64,000 bases of DNA from Sphingomonas trueperi (lineage in GTDB: Bacteria; Pseudomonadota; Alphaproteobacteria; Sphingomonadales; Sphingomonadaceae), in contig NZ_JAATJB010000001.1 in NCBI RefSeq assembly GCF_011927635.1, positions 558,001 through 622,000 of the forward strand. Reading direction: 5' to 3'. How positions within the stretch are numbered: position 1 is the first letter of the stretch; every line of letters begins with the position of its first letter. Below the pieces are notes generated by a model. That model had not been told where the DNA came from. It saw only the letters and a list, made by a program, of their open reading frames with translations, and did not search any database. Positions 1 through 11,945 of this stretch are shown here, in pieces. The translations under genes were made by a program, and so were the position numbers.

Positions 1-2956
<2,956 letters not shown>

Positions 2957-3036
2957 CAGTCCGCTGAAATGCAGAGCCGCGCCGCGAAGGGCAAGCCTTG
3001 GTTGCCGCGCGCGCGCCTGCGCGGTAGCGAAGGGGC

Positions 3037-3717
3037 ATGGCTTCCGATCCCAACGCCGCCCAGCCGCCGCTTCGTGCGGCGATCGTGCCCGTCACCCCGC
3101 TCCAGCAGAACTGCACCCTGCTGTGGTGCACCAGGACGATGCGCGGTGCCTTCGTCGATCCGGGCGGCGATCTCGACCGGCTGCGCGCGGCGGCGACCCA
3201 GCACGGCGTCACGATCGAGAAGCTGCTGATCACCCATGGCCATATCGACCATTGCGGCTCGGCCGGCATCTTCGCCGAGGAACTGGGCGTGCCGATCGAA
3301 GGGCCGCACGAGGCCGACCGCTACTGGATCGCGCGGCTGGAGGATGACGGCCGCGCCTATCGCGTCCCCGGCAAGCCGTTCGAGCCGGATCGCTGGCTGG
3401 AGCAGGGCGACCAGGTGACGGTGGGCGAGCTGGTGCTCGACGTCTACCACTGCCCTGGGCACACGCCGGGGCATGTCGTGTTCCACCATCCCGAATCGCG
3501 GCTGGCAATTGTCGGCGACGTGCTGTTCCAGGGATCGATCGGGCGGACCGACTTTCCGCTTGGGAATCATCAGGACCTGATCGACGCGATCACCACCCGG
3601 CTCTGGCCGCTGGGGGACGAGACGGTGTTCGTCCCCGGCCACGGCCAGCCGAGCAATTTCGGCCAGGAACGGCGCACCAACCCGTTCGTCGCCGATTCGG
3701 TGCTGGCGCAGGCGTGA
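3037..3717 (+). CDS. MBL-fold metallohydrolase, glyoxalase II-like (YcbL type)
   Basis: Zinc hydrolase of the metallo-beta-lactamase superfamily, 226 residues. The metal-binding motif THGHIDH places His67, His69, Asp71 and His72; further ligands are in CPGHTPGHVVF and VGDVLFQGSIGRTDFP, and the last in VPGHGQPS. The short length without the glyoxalase II C-terminal helical domain, together with GSIGRTD, matches the YcbL subgroup, which hydrolyses thioesters such as S-lactoylglutathione. The physiological substrate is not determined. Start ATG is preceded by GAAGGGG about 2 bases upstream. It is divergent from pabBC with an 80-bp gap and converges with the MAPEG gene across repeat copy 1. Confidence 0.88.
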   Translation: MASDPNAAQPPLRAAIVPVTPLQQNCTLLWCTRTMRGAFVDPGGDLDRLRAAATQHGVTIEKLLITHGHIDHCGSAGIFAEELGVPIEGPHEADRYWIARLEDDGRAYRVPGKPFEPDRWLEQGDQVTVGELVLDVYHCPGHTPGHVVFHHPESRLAIVGDVLFQGSIGRTDFPLGNHQDLIDAITTRLWPLGDETVFVPGHGQPSNFGQERRTNPFVADSVLAQA

Positions 3718-3740
3718 ATCGACGCACCTGTTAAATGGTC

Positions 3741-3834
3741 GTCATCCCGGCGGAAGCCGGGATCCAGTCGCCACGCGGTCGCAGCAGGAGCCGGAACGGA
3801 AACCCCAATGGATCCCGGCTTTCGCCGGGATGAC
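3741..3834 (+). repeat. 94-bp double-hairpin repeat, copy 1 (forward orientation)
   Basis: Starts GTCATCCCGGCGGAAGCCGG and ends CCCGGCTTTCGCCGGGATGAC. Each end is a self-complementary hairpin (CCCGGC-4 nt-GCCGGG) and the two ends are inverted copies of each other over about 26 bp. Inner asymmetric marks: GATCCAGTCGCC on the left, CCCCAATGGATCC on the right. It fills the gap between two convergent genes and probably works as a two-way terminator. Confidence 0.93.
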
Positions 3835-3848
3835 GGCGAAGGGTGCGG

Positions 3849-4250
3849 TCAATGCAGCGGGTTCGACCCCGTGTAGCCGAGCCATGCTGCGTAGAGGCCG
3901 AGACCGGCGAGGGTGAGGAAGGTGATTCCCGCACCGATCGCGCGGCCGGGCTTCCAGCCGTCCATGCCGAAGCCGTGCAGCACGCGGCCGAGCAGATACA
4001 CCGCGGCGATCACCCACAGATAGAGTCGCGTGCCCTGCGCCAGCTCGATCAGGCCGATCAGGATCAGGATGAAGGGCGTATATTCGACGAAATTCATCTG
4101 CGCGCGCATGCGCGCGAGGAGGCGGGGGCTGCCGCCGTCGCCGGTCAGCACCTTGTCGGCATGGCGCAGCTGGATGACGCGAATCGCCAGCCACAGGTTG
4201 AGCAGCGCCGCGGCGCCCGCGCTGGTGAGTGTAACCGGCAGAAAAAACAT
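3849..4250 (-). CDS. MAPEG family inner-membrane protein
   Basis: Membrane-associated eicosanoid/glutathione metabolism family, 133 residues. Four hydrophobic segments are readable: residues about 2-22, 60-78, 80-98 and 108-128. The loop between the first two has the family pattern RVIQLRHADKVLTGDGG followed by RMRAQMNFVEYTPF, where the asparagine-phenylalanine-glutamate set is characteristic. Bacterial members are poorly characterised and glutathione transferase activity is inferred only. I start at the ATG at 4248-4250 rather than at upstream in-frame codons because AGGGGGA lies 6 bases before it. The gene ends 14 bases from repeat copy 1. Confidence 0.85.
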   Translation of the reverse strand: MFFLPVTLTSAGAAALLNLWLAIRVIQLRHADKVLTGDGGSPRLLARMRAQMNFVEYTPFILILIGLIELAQGTRLYLWVIAAVYLLGRVLHGFGMDGWKPGRAIGAGITFLTLAGLGLYAAWLGYTGSNPLH

Positions 4251-4301
4251 GCGTGTCCCCCTGAAACCAAGGTGGCAAGCCCTGCCACGTGCGGCTTCTG
4301 C

Positions 4302-4329
4302 TTGCAACGCGGACGAGAATCGCTATACG
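4302..4329 (+). promoter_or_regulatory. Candidate sigma-70 promoter for rpmF
   Basis: TTGCAA at 4302-4307 and TATACG at 4324-4329 are separated by 16 bases, close to the consensus -35/-10 layout, in the 202-bp gap between the divergent MAPEG gene and rpmF. It would give a leader of roughly 115 bases. A GTGGCA/TGCCAC hairpin lies just upstream at 4272-4288. Assigned by eye. Confidence 0.4.
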
Positions 4330-4452
4330 CGCGGGCTCGCTTCGTGACCTGTCCGCTGGTCCGGCGAGCGGCCGGCCTAGCCGTCGCTTGCCTGAACTAC
4401 CCTGTGGGCGTATCGCGACTTATTGATTCATTAGCTTGTTGAAGGTGCCGAA

Positions 4453-4632
4453 ATGGCCGTTCCTAAGAGAAAGACCTCGCCGTCGAAGCGCGGCATGCGT
4501 CGGTCGCACGATTCGCTGACCGTCGAATCGTTCCAGGAGTGCCCGAACTGCGGCGAACTCAAGCGTCCGCACAACCTGTGCAACGCGTGCGGCCACTATA
4601 ACGGCCGCGAAATCGTTTCGGTCGAGGGCTGA
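4453..4632 (+). CDS. rpmF: 50S ribosomal protein L32
   Basis: Small large-subunit ribosomal protein, 59 residues. The start [20 protein letters not shown] is the standard bacterial L32 opening. The zinc-ribbon cysteines are kept: CPNCG at residues 30-34 and CNAC at 43-46, so this is a C+ (zinc-binding) paralogue. It is the first gene of the rpmF-plsX-fabH-ihfA-merR row, with plsX starting 41 bases later; this order is widespread in alphaproteobacteria and links ribosome synthesis with membrane lipid synthesis. GAAGGTG lies 5 bases before the ATG. Confidence 0.97.
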   Translation: MAVPKRKTSPSKRGMRRSHDSLTVESFQECPNCGELKRPHNLCNACGHYNGREIVSVEG

Positions 4633-4673
4633 ACGACGTTTCGCAACGAGGGCCGCAACGGGGGGTTGCCGGT

Positions 4674-5705
4674 ATGACTGTTCCCTCGCGGATCGCCGTC
4701 GATGCAATGGGCGGCGATGAGGGGGTCGCCGTCATGCTCGCCGGCGCCGCACGTGCACGTCGCCGCTTCGAGGGGATGGAGTTCCTTCTCGTCGGCGACG
4801 AGTCGCGCATTCGCGACGGCCTGAAGGCGCATCCGAATCTGGCAGCCGCGTCGGAGATCGTCCACGCGGCCGAAATCGTTGCGTCCGATGCCAAGCCGAG
4901 CCAGGCGATCCGCCGCGCCAAAACCACCTCGATGGGAATCGCCATCGATCTGGTGAAGCAGGGGCGTGCCGGTGCGGCCGTGTCCTCGGGCAATACCGGC
5001 GCGCTGATGGCGATGGCCAAGCTGTCGCTCCGCACCATGGCGGGGATCGACCGTCCCGCGCTCGCCGCTTTGCTGCCGTCGCTCGGCGACAACGACACGG
5101 TGATGCTCGATCTCGGCGCCAACACCGAGGTGGACGAGCGCAATCTCGTCCAGTTCGCGGTGATGGGTGCGGCGTATGCGCGCACCGCGCTCGATCTCGC
5201 GCGCCCGCGCGTGGCGCTGCTCAACATCGGCACCGAAGAGATGAAGGGCACCGACAGCATCCGCGATGCTGCCGCCCAGCTCCGCGCGGCCAAGCATCTC
5301 CCGCTCGACTTCACCGGCTTCATTGAAGGCAACCGGCTGTCGCGCGGCGATGTCGACGTGATCGTCTGCGACGGTTTCTCGGGCAATATCGCGCTCAAGA
5401 CGGCCGAAGGCACCGCGCGCTTCGTCGCTGACCTGCTCCGCCGCGCGTTCAGTTCCTCGCTGCGCTCCAAGGTCGGTTTCCTGATCTCGAAGCCAGCGAC
5501 CGACCTGCTGCGCCACCATCTCGACCCGAACAACCATAATGGTGCCGTTTTCCTAGGGCTGAACGGCATCGTCGTGAAGAGCCATGGCGGCGCGAACGAA
5601 GTCGGCGTGGATACCGCGATCGGCTTCGCCGCCAAGATGGTGCGCGACGAACTGACCCGGCGTATTGCCGAGGATCTGGGGAACTTCGAGGCCAAGGCCG
5701 CGTAG
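4674..5705 (+). CDS. plsX: Phosphate acyltransferase PlsX
   Basis: Converts acyl-ACP and phosphate to acyl-phosphate, the donor for PlsY in making lysophosphatidate; peripheral on the inner membrane. The 343-residue product begins with the signature [13 protein letters not shown] and has [39 protein letters not shown] and the late [15 protein letters not shown]. Length matches the family. It sits between rpmF and fabH, the classical arrangement, with 24 bases to fabH, so the three are presumably one transcript. No anomaly seen. Confidence 0.97.
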   Translation: MTVPSRIAVDAMGGDEGVAVMLAGAARARRRFEGMEFLLVGDESRIRDGLKAHPNLAAASEIVHAAEIVASDAKPSQAIRRAKTTSMGIAIDLVKQGRAGAAVSSGNTGALMAMAKLSLRTMAGIDRPALAALLPSLGDNDTVMLDLGANTEVDERNLVQFAVMGAAYARTALDLARPRVALLNIGTEEMKGTDSIRDAAAQLRAAKHLPLDFTGFIEGNRLSRGDVDVIVCDGFSGNIALKTAEGTARFVADLLRRAFSSSLRSKVGFLISKPATDLLRHHLDPNNHNGAVFLGLNGIVVKSHGGANEVGVDTAIGFAAKMVRDELTRRIAEDLGNFEAKAA

Positions 5706-5729
5706 GAAGACGGGATAAGAAGGGGTCGC

Positions 5730-6701
5730 ATGACCGTACGTTCGGTGATTCTCGGTACGGGTTCGGCCCTGCCGGCGCAGCGTGTTTCCAACGCGGAGCT
5801 GGCGGAGCGCGTCGATACCAGCGACGAATGGATCGTCGAGCGGACCGGCATCCGCTTCCGCCACATTGCGGGACCGGACGAGACCACCGGCACGCTGGCC
5901 ACCGATGCCGCGCGCGCGGCGCTGGAATCGTCGGGTGTCCAGGCGTCCTCGATCGATCTGATCGTGCTGGCCACCGCCACGCCGGACCAGACCTTCCCCG
6001 CCACCGCCACGCGCGTGCAAAACGCGCTCGGCATCCTCGATTGCGTCGCCTTCGACGTGGCGGCGGTGTGCTCGGGTTTCCTCTACGCGGTGCAGGTCGC
6101 CGATTCGATGTTGCGCGCGGGCGTGCACCGCCGCGCATTGGTGATCGGCGCCGAGACGTTCAGCCGACTGCTCGATTGGGAAGACCGCACCACCTGCGTG
6201 CTGTTCGGTGACGGCGCCGGCGCGATCGTGCTGGAGGCGCAGGATACGGAGGGCGAGACGCCGCAAGGTATCCTCTCCACCAAGCTCCACGCCGACGGCC
6301 GCTACAACGACCTTCTCTATGTGGATGGCGGCGTGTCGACCACCGGCACCGTCGGCAAGCTGCGGATGAAGGGGCGCGAGGTGTTCCGCCACGCCGTCGT
6401 CAATCTTGCCTCCGTGATGAACGAATCGCTGGCGATGGCCGGCCTGCAGCCCAGCGATGTCGACTGGGTGGTGCCGCACCAGGCCAACGCCCGCATCCTC
6501 GATGCGACCGCGCGCAAGCTCGACCTGGCGCCCGAGAAGGTGATCGTGACGGTCGATCGCCATGCCAATACTTCGGCCGCTTCGGTGCCGCTAGCACTTG
6601 ATGCTGCGGTGCGGGACGGACGCATCCAACGCGGTGACCTACTCGTTTTGGAAGCGATGGGCGGCGGGTTCACCTGGGGTGCAGCCGTCGTCCGCTTCTA
6701 G
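5730..6701 (+). CDS. fabH: Beta-ketoacyl-ACP synthase III
   Basis: Starts fatty acid synthesis by condensing an acyl-CoA primer (usually acetyl-CoA) with malonyl-ACP. Of 323 residues, the catalytic triad is visible: Cys114 in [11 protein letters not shown], His250 in [10 protein letters not shown] and Asn280 in [10 protein letters not shown]. The N-terminal [16 protein letters not shown] is the typical CoA-pantetheine side motif, and the protein ends [13 protein letters not shown] as in true FabH. It follows plsX by 24 bases; ihfA follows after a 143-base gap that holds an imperfect palindrome. Confidence 0.97.
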   Translation: MTVRSVILGTGSALPAQRVSNAELAERVDTSDEWIVERTGIRFRHIAGPDETTGTLATDAARAALESSGVQASSIDLIVLATATPDQTFPATATRVQNALGILDCVAFDVAAVCSGFLYAVQVADSMLRAGVHRRALVIGAETFSRLLDWEDRTTCVLFGDGAGAIVLEAQDTEGETPQGILSTKLHADGRYNDLLYVDGGVSTTGTVGKLRMKGREVFRHAVVNLASVMNESLAMAGLQPSDVDWVVPHQANARILDATARKLDLAPEKVIVTVDRHANTSAASVPLALDAAVRDGRIQRGDLLVLEAMGGGFTWGAAVVRF

Positions 6702-6763
6702 GTGGTACGGGCGGTATCCCCATTTTGGACGAATTACGTGTTTTTCCAGAATATGTCTGAGGC

Positions 6764-6802
6764 GTTACCAGCGCTTCAAGATCATTCTTGATAGCGCGTA
6801 AC
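6764..6802. promoter_or_regulatory. Imperfect 39-bp palindrome upstream of ihfA
   Basis: Nested inverted segments GTTAC..GTAAC, GCGCT..AGCGC and TCAAGA-TCAT-TCTTGA form an interrupted hairpin in the fabH-ihfA gap, ending about 43 bases before the ihfA ATG. It has no T-run, so a terminator is less likely than an operator or leader stem. Role not known. Confidence 0.45.
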
Positions 6803-6844
6803 AATCTGATACGGGTACCCCAGTACACGAAAGGAATTGCCGGA

Positions 6845-7144
6845 ATGAATGCTGCGGGAACGCTGACCAGGGCAGACTTGGCCGAGTCGCTGCATCGCGA
6901 AGTGGGGCTGTCGCGCGCCGACGCCTCGCGGATCGTCGAGCAGATCCTGAAGCACATGTGCGAGGCACTGGCGAAGGGCGAGAATGTGAAGATCTCGGGC
7001 TTCGGCAGCTTCGTGCTGCGGGACAAGGGCGAGCGGGTCGGCCGCAATCCCAAGACCGGGGTCGAGGTGCCGATCGCACCGCGCCGCGTGCTCACCTTCC
7101 GTGCCAGCCAGATGATGCGCGACCGCATCGTCTCAGCCCGCTGA
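6845..7144 (+). CDS. ihfA: Integration host factor subunit alpha
   Basis: DNA-bending protein, works as a heterodimer with IHF-beta in transcription, replication and recombination. The 99-residue product has the HU/IHF fold: N-terminal helices [20 protein letters not shown], the signature [20 protein letters not shown], and the minor-groove arm tip [19 protein letters not shown] with the intercalating proline. An in-frame codon at 6788 would add 19 residues not found in the family; I chose 6845 because AAAGGA precedes it at about 10 bases. merR follows after 8 bases. Confidence 0.95.
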   Translation: MNAAGTLTRADLAESLHREVGLSRADASRIVEQILKHMCEALAKGENVKISGFGSFVLRDKGERVGRNPKTGVEVPIAPRRVLTFRASQMMRDRIVSAR

Positions 7145-7152
7145 GGCCCGCG

Positions 7153-7482
7153 ATGCCGGCGACCGAAAAGGCCGCCGGTGCGTTGCGGACCATAGGTGAG
7201 CTCGCCGCTGAAATCGGCAGGCCGCAGCATATCTTGCGCTATTGGGAAACGCGGTTTCCCCAGCTGAAGCCACTCACCCGTGCGGGCAACCGCCGGTATT
7301 ACCGACCCGATGACGTGGCGCTCGTGCGCCGCATCCACCATCTCCTCAGCGAGGAGGGCTACACCATCCGCGGCGTGCAGAAGCTGCTGGCGGAAGAGAA
7401 AGCGGCACGCGGCCGAAGCAAGGCCGCCGAGCTGCAGGCGATCCGGGACTCGCTGTCCGACGCCCTGGAAGAAGATCGCTGA
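7153..7482 (+). CDS. MerR family transcriptional regulator
   Basis: Small 109-residue MerR-type DNA-binding protein. The winged-helix region reads [29 protein letters not shown], then [19 protein letters not shown] and a short coiled-coil tail rich in Ala, Glu and Lys. The [10 protein letters not shown] form is the one found in the regulator that follows ihfA across alphaproteobacteria. There is no C-terminal effector or metal-binding domain, so the signal it senses is unknown. Expressed with ihfA (8-base gap) and ends 42 bases before repeat copy 2. Confidence 0.9.
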   Translation: MPATEKAAGALRTIGELAAEIGRPQHILRYWETRFPQLKPLTRAGNRRYYRPDDVALVRRIHHLLSEEGYTIRGVQKLLAEEKAARGRSKAAELQAIRDSLSDALEEDR

Positions 7483-7524
7483 GATCGAGGGTGCGTCGAA
7501 GGCGGCGTACCCTTTTCCCCGCAC

Positions 7525-7618
7525 GTCATCCCGGCGAAAGCCGGGATCCAGTCGCCTCTAGCTATCCGCAAGCGCCGATCGGGAGGCCCCAATGGATCCC
7601 GGCTTTCGCCGGGATGAC
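7525..7618 (+). repeat. 94-bp double-hairpin repeat, copy 2 (forward orientation)
   Basis: Same boundaries as copy 1 (GTCATCCCGGCGAAAGCCGG at the left, CGCCGGGATGAC at the right) with the same inner marks GATCCAGTCGCC and GGCCCCAATGGATCC. The central 30 bases differ from copy 1. It lies between the convergent merR and sixA genes. Confidence 0.93.
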
Positions 7619-7664
7619 CGATGGGGGGTATCATCGGCCGCTGTCGAGTGATGTGACCGGTTCG

Positions 7665-8198
7665 TCAGGCGTCGGGCCCGAGGCTGGGATCGAGATCGCG
7701 CGGACGCACGAACCGGACGAGTTCGGCGTCCGCGCGGGACGCCTCGGCCCAGTGCGCGATATCGAAGCGTAGTTCGGCGAGCGTCGCGGTGGGGTATTTC
7801 TGCTCGACCGCGTCGCGCAACGGGCCGGGCGCGGACACGCGATCGAGCACCAGCTCCTCCAGCCCGGGGTTGTGCCCGGAAAGCAGCACCACATCGGCGG
7901 TATCGGGCAGCGCTTCGATCGCATCGAGCAGCGTGCCGAGCGAGGCGAGATAGAGGCGCTTGTCCCAGGCGGGCGCGATCGTCTCGCCATAGCCGTTGGC
8001 GACCTGCGCCAGCGTTTCCTCCACCCGCACCGCCGGCGAAGCGATGGCATGGTCGAAGCGCAGGCCCTGGTCGCGGAGATAGCGCCCCATCGCCACCGCG
8101 GCGCGCTGGCCCTTGGGATTGAGCGGCCGATCGAAATCGCGCGCGACCGGATCGTCCCAACCGGACTTGGCGTGGCGGAGGACGAGAAGGGTCTTCAT
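7665..8198 (-). CDS. sixA: Histidine phosphatase family protein, SixA type
   Basis: Phosphohistidine phosphatase-like enzyme of 177 residues. The catalytic RHG-type motif is VLRHAKSGWDDP with Arg8 and His9; the second histidine lies in LLSGHNPGLEELV near the middle, and the fold closes around FDIAHWAEA. The small size and RHAKS opening are typical of SixA, which dephosphorylates phosphohistidine (for example on phosphotransferase-system proteins). Its ATG overlaps the dinG stop as ATGA, so translation is probably coupled to the helicase gene upstream, although no functional tie between them is obvious. Confidence 0.88.
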   Translation of the reverse strand: MKTLLVLRHAKSGWDDPVARDFDRPLNPKGQRAAVAMGRYLRDQGLRFDHAIASPAVRVEETLAQVANGYGETIAPAWDKRLYLASLGTLLDAIEALPDTADVVLLSGHNPGLEELVLDRVSAPGPLRDAVEQKYPTATLAELRFDIAHWAEASRADAELVRFVRPRDLDPSLGPDA

Positions 8199-10921
8199 GC
8201 TTCCCCGATACTTGCGCTGGCGGCTTCGCCCGCCTCATGCCGCAAGCGGGGCCCCAAGGAAAGCCGAACCCGCTCGACCGCCGCATCCAGCGTCGTGCGG
8301 GTGATCCGCGTGCCGGGCGGGAAGGCGTCGAGCAGCCGCGACGGGGTGGCGGCGGAGAGCAGCACGAAGGCGCCGCGATCATCGGCGCGGCGGATCAGCC
8401 GGCCGAACGCCTGGGCGAGCCGGGCGCGGACGATGCGGTCGTCATAGGCCGAGCCGCCGCCCGCCAGCCGTCGGGCGGCGTGGAGCACGCTCGGCTTGGG
8501 CCAGGGCACGCCCTCCATCACCACCAGCCGCAGCGAATCGCCGGGCACGTCGACCCCGTCGCGAAGGGCATCGGTGCCGATCAGCGAGGCGCGCGGATCG
8601 TCGCGGAAGATGTCCACCAAAGTCCCGGTGTCGATCGGATCGACATGCTGGGCGAGGAGCGGCAGCCCGTCGCGCGCCAGCCGGTCGGCGATGCGGGCAT
8701 GGACCGCGCGCAGCCGGCGGATCGCGGTGAACAGTCCCAGCGTGCCGCCCCCCGCCGCCGCGATCAGCCGGGCATAGGCATTGGCCAGTGCGGGCATGTC
8801 GCCGCGCTTGACGTCGGTGACGATCAGCACCTCGGCCTGGTTGGGATAGTCGAACGGGCTCTTCGCCTCGAAGCGCTGGGCGGGGCGGAGCAGATGGACG
8901 CTGCCCGAGCGCGCCTCGGCCACGTCCCAGTCGCCGCCCGCGCGCAGCGTCGCCGAGGTGACGAGCACGCCGTGCGCGGGCTCCAGCACCGTCTTGGCGA
9001 GCGGCTTGGCGGGATCGAGCCAGTGGCGGTGGAGGCCGATATCGAACTCGCGGCCCTCGACGCGGTCGACCGCCAGCCAGTCGACGAATTCCGGGTCGGC
9101 GGGGCCGCCGATCCGGGCGATCAGCGCCAGCCAGGCGCCGACCGTATCCACCCGCCAGCCAAGCGAGGCGATCGCGCCTTCGATGCGGGCGCGCGCCGGC
9201 CCGTCCATCCAGTCGGGCGCTTCGGCCAGCACCGCTTCGAGCCGGCGGCCGAGGACGACCATCGGGCGGAGCAGCGCATCGAGCGCGGCGGTGGCGACGC
9301 CGGCGGCCTCGACCAGCGCGGCATCGGGCTCGGTGAGTTCGGTTTCCAGCCCATAGCCGGCATCGGCCGAGCCGTTGGCGTCGCGGGCATAGACCAGACC
9401 GCGCACGGCGGCGAGCAGCGCCTCGATCGGTCCGAAGGGCTCGCCTTCGTTGAGGCGCTGGAGCCAGCCATCGCTCGGCAGCGCGCGGGCGGCATCGACG
9501 GCTTCGGCAATGGCGCGGCCGCCGGCATCGTCATAGCTGGCGACATCGGACAGGCGGGCTGCAAGGCCCCGGCGGCGTCCGCGCGAGCCGGATTCGGGGC
9601 CGGTCAGCCAGCGGCGCAGCTCGATCGATTCCTGGCCGGTGAGCGCGACCGAGAACATCGCGTCGGCGGCGTCGAACAGGTGGTGGCCCTCGTCGAACAC
9701 ATAGCGGGTGGGGCGCGTCTGGTTCTCGCGCCCCCGTGCGGCATTGACCATCACCAGCGCATGGTTGGCGATGACGATGTCGGCATCGGCGCTGGCGCGG
9801 GCGGCGCGCTCGATGAAGCATTTCCGGTAATGCGGGCAGCCGGCATAGATGCACTCGCCGCGGCGATCGGTGAGCGCGGTGGAGCCGTTGCGGCGGAACA
9901 GCGTCGGCAGCCAGCCGGGCAGATCGCCGCCGACCATGTCGCCATCCGCGGTGTACGCCGCCCAGCGCGCGACCAGCTGGGCGAGGATCGCCGCGCGCCC
10001 CGCGAACCCGCCCTGCAGCGCGTCCTCCAGGTTGAGCAGGCAGACATAATTTTCGCGGCCCTTGCGGGTGACGATGCGGGCCCGCCGCTGCGCGGCATCG
10101 GGGAACAGCCGCTCGCCTTCGTTGCCGAGCTGGCGCTGCAGCGCCTTGGTGAAGGTGGAGACCCAGACCGGCCCGCCCGACTTCTCCGCCCAGAGCGAGG
10201 CGGGTGCCAGATAGCCGAGCGTCTTGCCGATCCCCGTGCCCGCCTCGGCCAGCACCAGATTGGGCGTATCGGGCACGCTGCGCGGGGCGAAGGCCTGCGC
10301 GGCCGCCTCGGCATAGTCGCGCTGGCCCTGGCGACGCTCGGCGCTGGCGCCGGTGAGGCGGGCGAGGCGTTCGGCGACCTCTGTGGGATCGAGCGTGATC
10401 GTGCGCGGGGCGGGGCGGGGAGCGCCCTCCTCCCATTCGGGCAGCTTGGAGAACAGCCAGCGCTCGGCGCGCTCGGGCTTGGCGATGCGCTGGCCGAGCG
10501 CCGCGCTCCACGGCCAGCGCAGCCGGCCGAGCGACTGCAGCCCGTGCCACGCACCCTCGCGCTCGGGCCAGTCGCCCTCGGCGAGCGCCAGCAGCGCGGC
10601 GGCGGCGTCGCGGAGCAGGGCGGCGACCTGGGCGTCGTCGGTCGGCGGTTCGAGGCCGCAGGCACGAGCGAGGCCCTTGGGCGTCGGCACCATGAAGCGG
10701 GCGGGGCGGAGAAAGGCGAACAGCTCGAGCAGGTCGAGTCCGTTCAGCTCCGGGTGCCCCAGCCGCTGCCCGACCAAGGGCGCGTTGAGCAGCAGAACCG
10801 GCGTATCCGCGGCGATGCGGATCGCCTCGCCCCGGCTCAGCCCGCGCGTGCCTTCGGCCGTGGCGATCCACACGCCCGAATGGCTGGCGTGGAGGGCAGG
10901 ATAGGGGAGCGGCGGCAGCAT
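8195..10921 (-). CDS. ATP-dependent DNA helicase, DinG/XPD family
   Basis: Superfamily 2 iron-sulfur helicase, about 908 residues, likely unwinding damaged or R-loop DNA 5' to 3'. Walker A is EAGTGIGKTLGY near residue 225, and Walker B is YVFDEGHHLFD near 410. Between them cysteines in YVCLLN (about 293) and in CIYAGCPHYRKC (about 353-364) fit the [4Fe-4S] cluster of DinG/XPD. The C-terminal motor has DALRDGVDVPGDSLRLVV and QAFGRLIRRADDRG. An N-terminal extension of about 200 residues has no recognised motif. Either the ATG at 10919-10921 or the GTG at 10940-10942 could be the start; neither has a strong ribosome binding site. It is downstream of the DUF4169 gene and overlaps sixA. Confidence 0.92.
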   Translation of the reverse strand: MLPPLPYPALHASHSGVWIATAEGTRGLSRGEAIRIAADTPVLLLNAPLVGQRLGHPELNGLDLLELFAFLRPARFMVPTPKGLARACGLEPPTDDAQVAALLRDAAAALLALAEGDWPEREGAWHGLQSLGRLRWPWSAALGQRIAKPERAERWLFSKLPEWEEGAPRPAPRTITLDPTEVAERLARLTGASAERRQGQRDYAEAAAQAFAPRSVPDTPNLVLAEAGTGIGKTLGYLAPASLWAEKSGGPVWVSTFTKALQRQLGNEGERLFPDAAQRRARIVTRKGRENYVCLLNLEDALQGGFAGRAAILAQLVARWAAYTADGDMVGGDLPGWLPTLFRRNGSTALTDRRGECIYAGCPHYRKCFIERAARASADADIVIANHALVMVNAARGRENQTRPTRYVFDEGHHLFDAADAMFSVALTGQESIELRRWLTGPESGSRGRRRGLAARLSDVASYDDAGGRAIAEAVDAARALPSDGWLQRLNEGEPFGPIEALLAAVRGLVYARDANGSADAGYGLETELTEPDAALVEAAGVATAALDALLRPMVVLGRRLEAVLAEAPDWMDGPARARIEGAIASLGWRVDTVGAWLALIARIGGPADPEFVDWLAVDRVEGREFDIGLHRHWLDPAKPLAKTVLEPAHGVLVTSATLRAGGDWDVAEARSGSVHLLRPAQRFEAKSPFDYPNQAEVLIVTDVKRGDMPALANAYARLIAAAGGGTLGLFTAIRRLRAVHARIADRLARDGLPLLAQHVDPIDTGTLVDIFRDDPRASLIGTDALRDGVDVPGDSLRLVVMEGVPWPKPSVLHAARRLAGGGSAYDDRIVRARLAQAFGRLIRRADDRGAFVLLSAATPSRLLDAFPPGTRITRTTLDAAVERVRLSLGPRLRHEAGEAASASIGEA

Positions 10922-10985
10922 CGGACTAGGCGTGTTGTACACGATGCGTTCCGCTTTGACAGCGACAATGCGCCGAGACGAAGGC

Positions 10986-11171
10986 TCAGTCCCCCGGCGT
11001 CTCGCGCTTCGCCTGGTCGAGCGTGCGCATCTTGCGCTCGGCCTCCGCCGCGTCGCGCGCCTTTTCCGCCTTGGTGCGGCCGAAGCGGGCGCGATTGGCC
11101 TCGGCTTGCGACTGGGCGGTCGCTTTCGCTCTCGCTTTTCTCGCTTTGTTCAGGTTAAGGATGTCGGCCAT
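10986..11171 (-). CDS. DUF4169 family small basic protein
   Basis: A 61-residue highly charged protein opening MADILNLNKARKARAKATAQ, which is the hallmark of the DUF4169 family of alphaproteobacteria. It is almost wholly predicted helix, rich in Ala, Arg, Lys and Glu, with no signal peptide. Function is unknown; nucleic-acid contact is plausible from charge only. It is the first gene before dinG (gap 64 bases to the ATG) and divergent from ssb by 62 bases. Confidence 0.8.
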   Translation of the reverse strand: MADILNLNKARKARAKATAQSQAEANRARFGRTKAEKARDAAEAERKMRTLDQAKRETPGD

Positions 11172-11233
11172 AGCTGAGTCTTTCTAGCGCCCCTTCGCGC
11201 GGGCGCACCATCGTATATCGGAGTTTTTGCGGC

Positions 11234-11815
11234 ATGGCGGGCAGCGTCAACAAGGTGATCCTCGTCGGCAATCTGGGGCGCGACCCCGAGAGCCGGGCAT
11301 TCCAGAACGGCGGCAAGGTGGTCGAGCTGCGCATCGCCACCTCGGAAAGCTGGAAGGATCGCAACAGCGGCGAGCGCAAGGAAAAGACCGAGTGGCACAC
11401 GGTGAAGATCTTCTCCGAAGGTCTCGCCAACGTCGCCGAGCGCTATCTGCGCAAGGGCAGCAAGGTCTATCTCGAAGGCCAGCTGCAGACCCGCAAATGG
11501 CAGGACCAGAGCGGCGCCGACCGCTATTCGACCGAGATCGTGCTGCAGGGCTTCAATGCGCAGATGGTGCTGCTCGACGGTCCCGGCGGCGGCCAGGGTG
11601 GCGGCCGTAGCAGTGGCAGCAGCGGCGGCGACGATTGGGGTGCGGACGACTCGTTCGGCGGTGGCGCTGGCGGCGGCTTCGGCGGCGGCGCACCGGCCGG
11701 TCGCGGCGGCGGCAACTTCAACGGCGGCGGCCAGCGCAGCGGCGGTGCCAACAACAGTGGCGGCGGTTTCGGCGGGGGCTTCCCGGACGATCTCGACGAC
11801 GACGTGCCGTTCTGA
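11234..11815 (+). CDS. ssb: Single-stranded DNA-binding protein
   Basis: Binds and protects single-stranded DNA in replication, repair and recombination. The 193-residue protein has an OB fold at residues 1-112 ([45 protein letters not shown]), a long glycine-rich linker (about 115-180), and the acidic tip DDLDDDVPF that docks partner proteins. Glycine content of the linker is high, as usual in sphingomonads. It is divergent from DUF4169-dinG, which also acts on DNA. Confidence 0.97.
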   Translation: MAGSVNKVILVGNLGRDPESRAFQNGGKVVELRIATSESWKDRNSGERKEKTEWHTVKIFSEGLANVAERYLRKGSKVYLEGQLQTRKWQDQSGADRYSTEIVLQGFNAQMVLLDGPGGGQGGGRSSGSSGGDDWGADDSFGGGAGGGFGGGAPAGRGGGNFNGGGQRSGGANNSGGGFGGGFPDDLDDDVPF

Positions 11816-11846
11816 TCGACGGCCAGCGATCCGAACACAAGATTGG

Positions 11847-11881
11847 AAGGGTTCGCGGTGTACAGCTGCGGGCCCTTTTTT
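11847..11881 (+). terminator. Probable intrinsic terminator of ssb
   Basis: Interrupted arms AAGGG..CGC and GCG..CCCTT enclose a loop and run into six T residues (11876-11881). The stem is imperfect, but the position about 30 bases after the ssb stop and the T-run fit a terminator. Confidence 0.5.
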
Positions 11882-11945
11882 CCATTCACGATAGATGGCA
11901 TGCTGTGCCCTGCTTGCGAAAGGGGCGCGGGCAGGGGGATCAACC

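Noticed and set aside
10931-10943. CGTGT-TGT-ACACG inverted repeat at the dinG start as an SOS operator
   Set aside because: Alphaproteobacterial LexA sites read GTTC-N7-GTTC, which is not present here or upstream of ssb. The 5-bp arms are too short to claim a site.
8237-11158. A 973-codon open frame antisense to the dinG-like gene
   Set aside because: Composition is Gly/Arg/Gln/Ala-rich with no domain motif, and it mirrors dinG. Long antisense open frames are expected in DNA of this GC content. The same applies to the long frames opposite thiC (54801-57584), the second TonB receptor (49793-52450) and GH115 (61613-63736).
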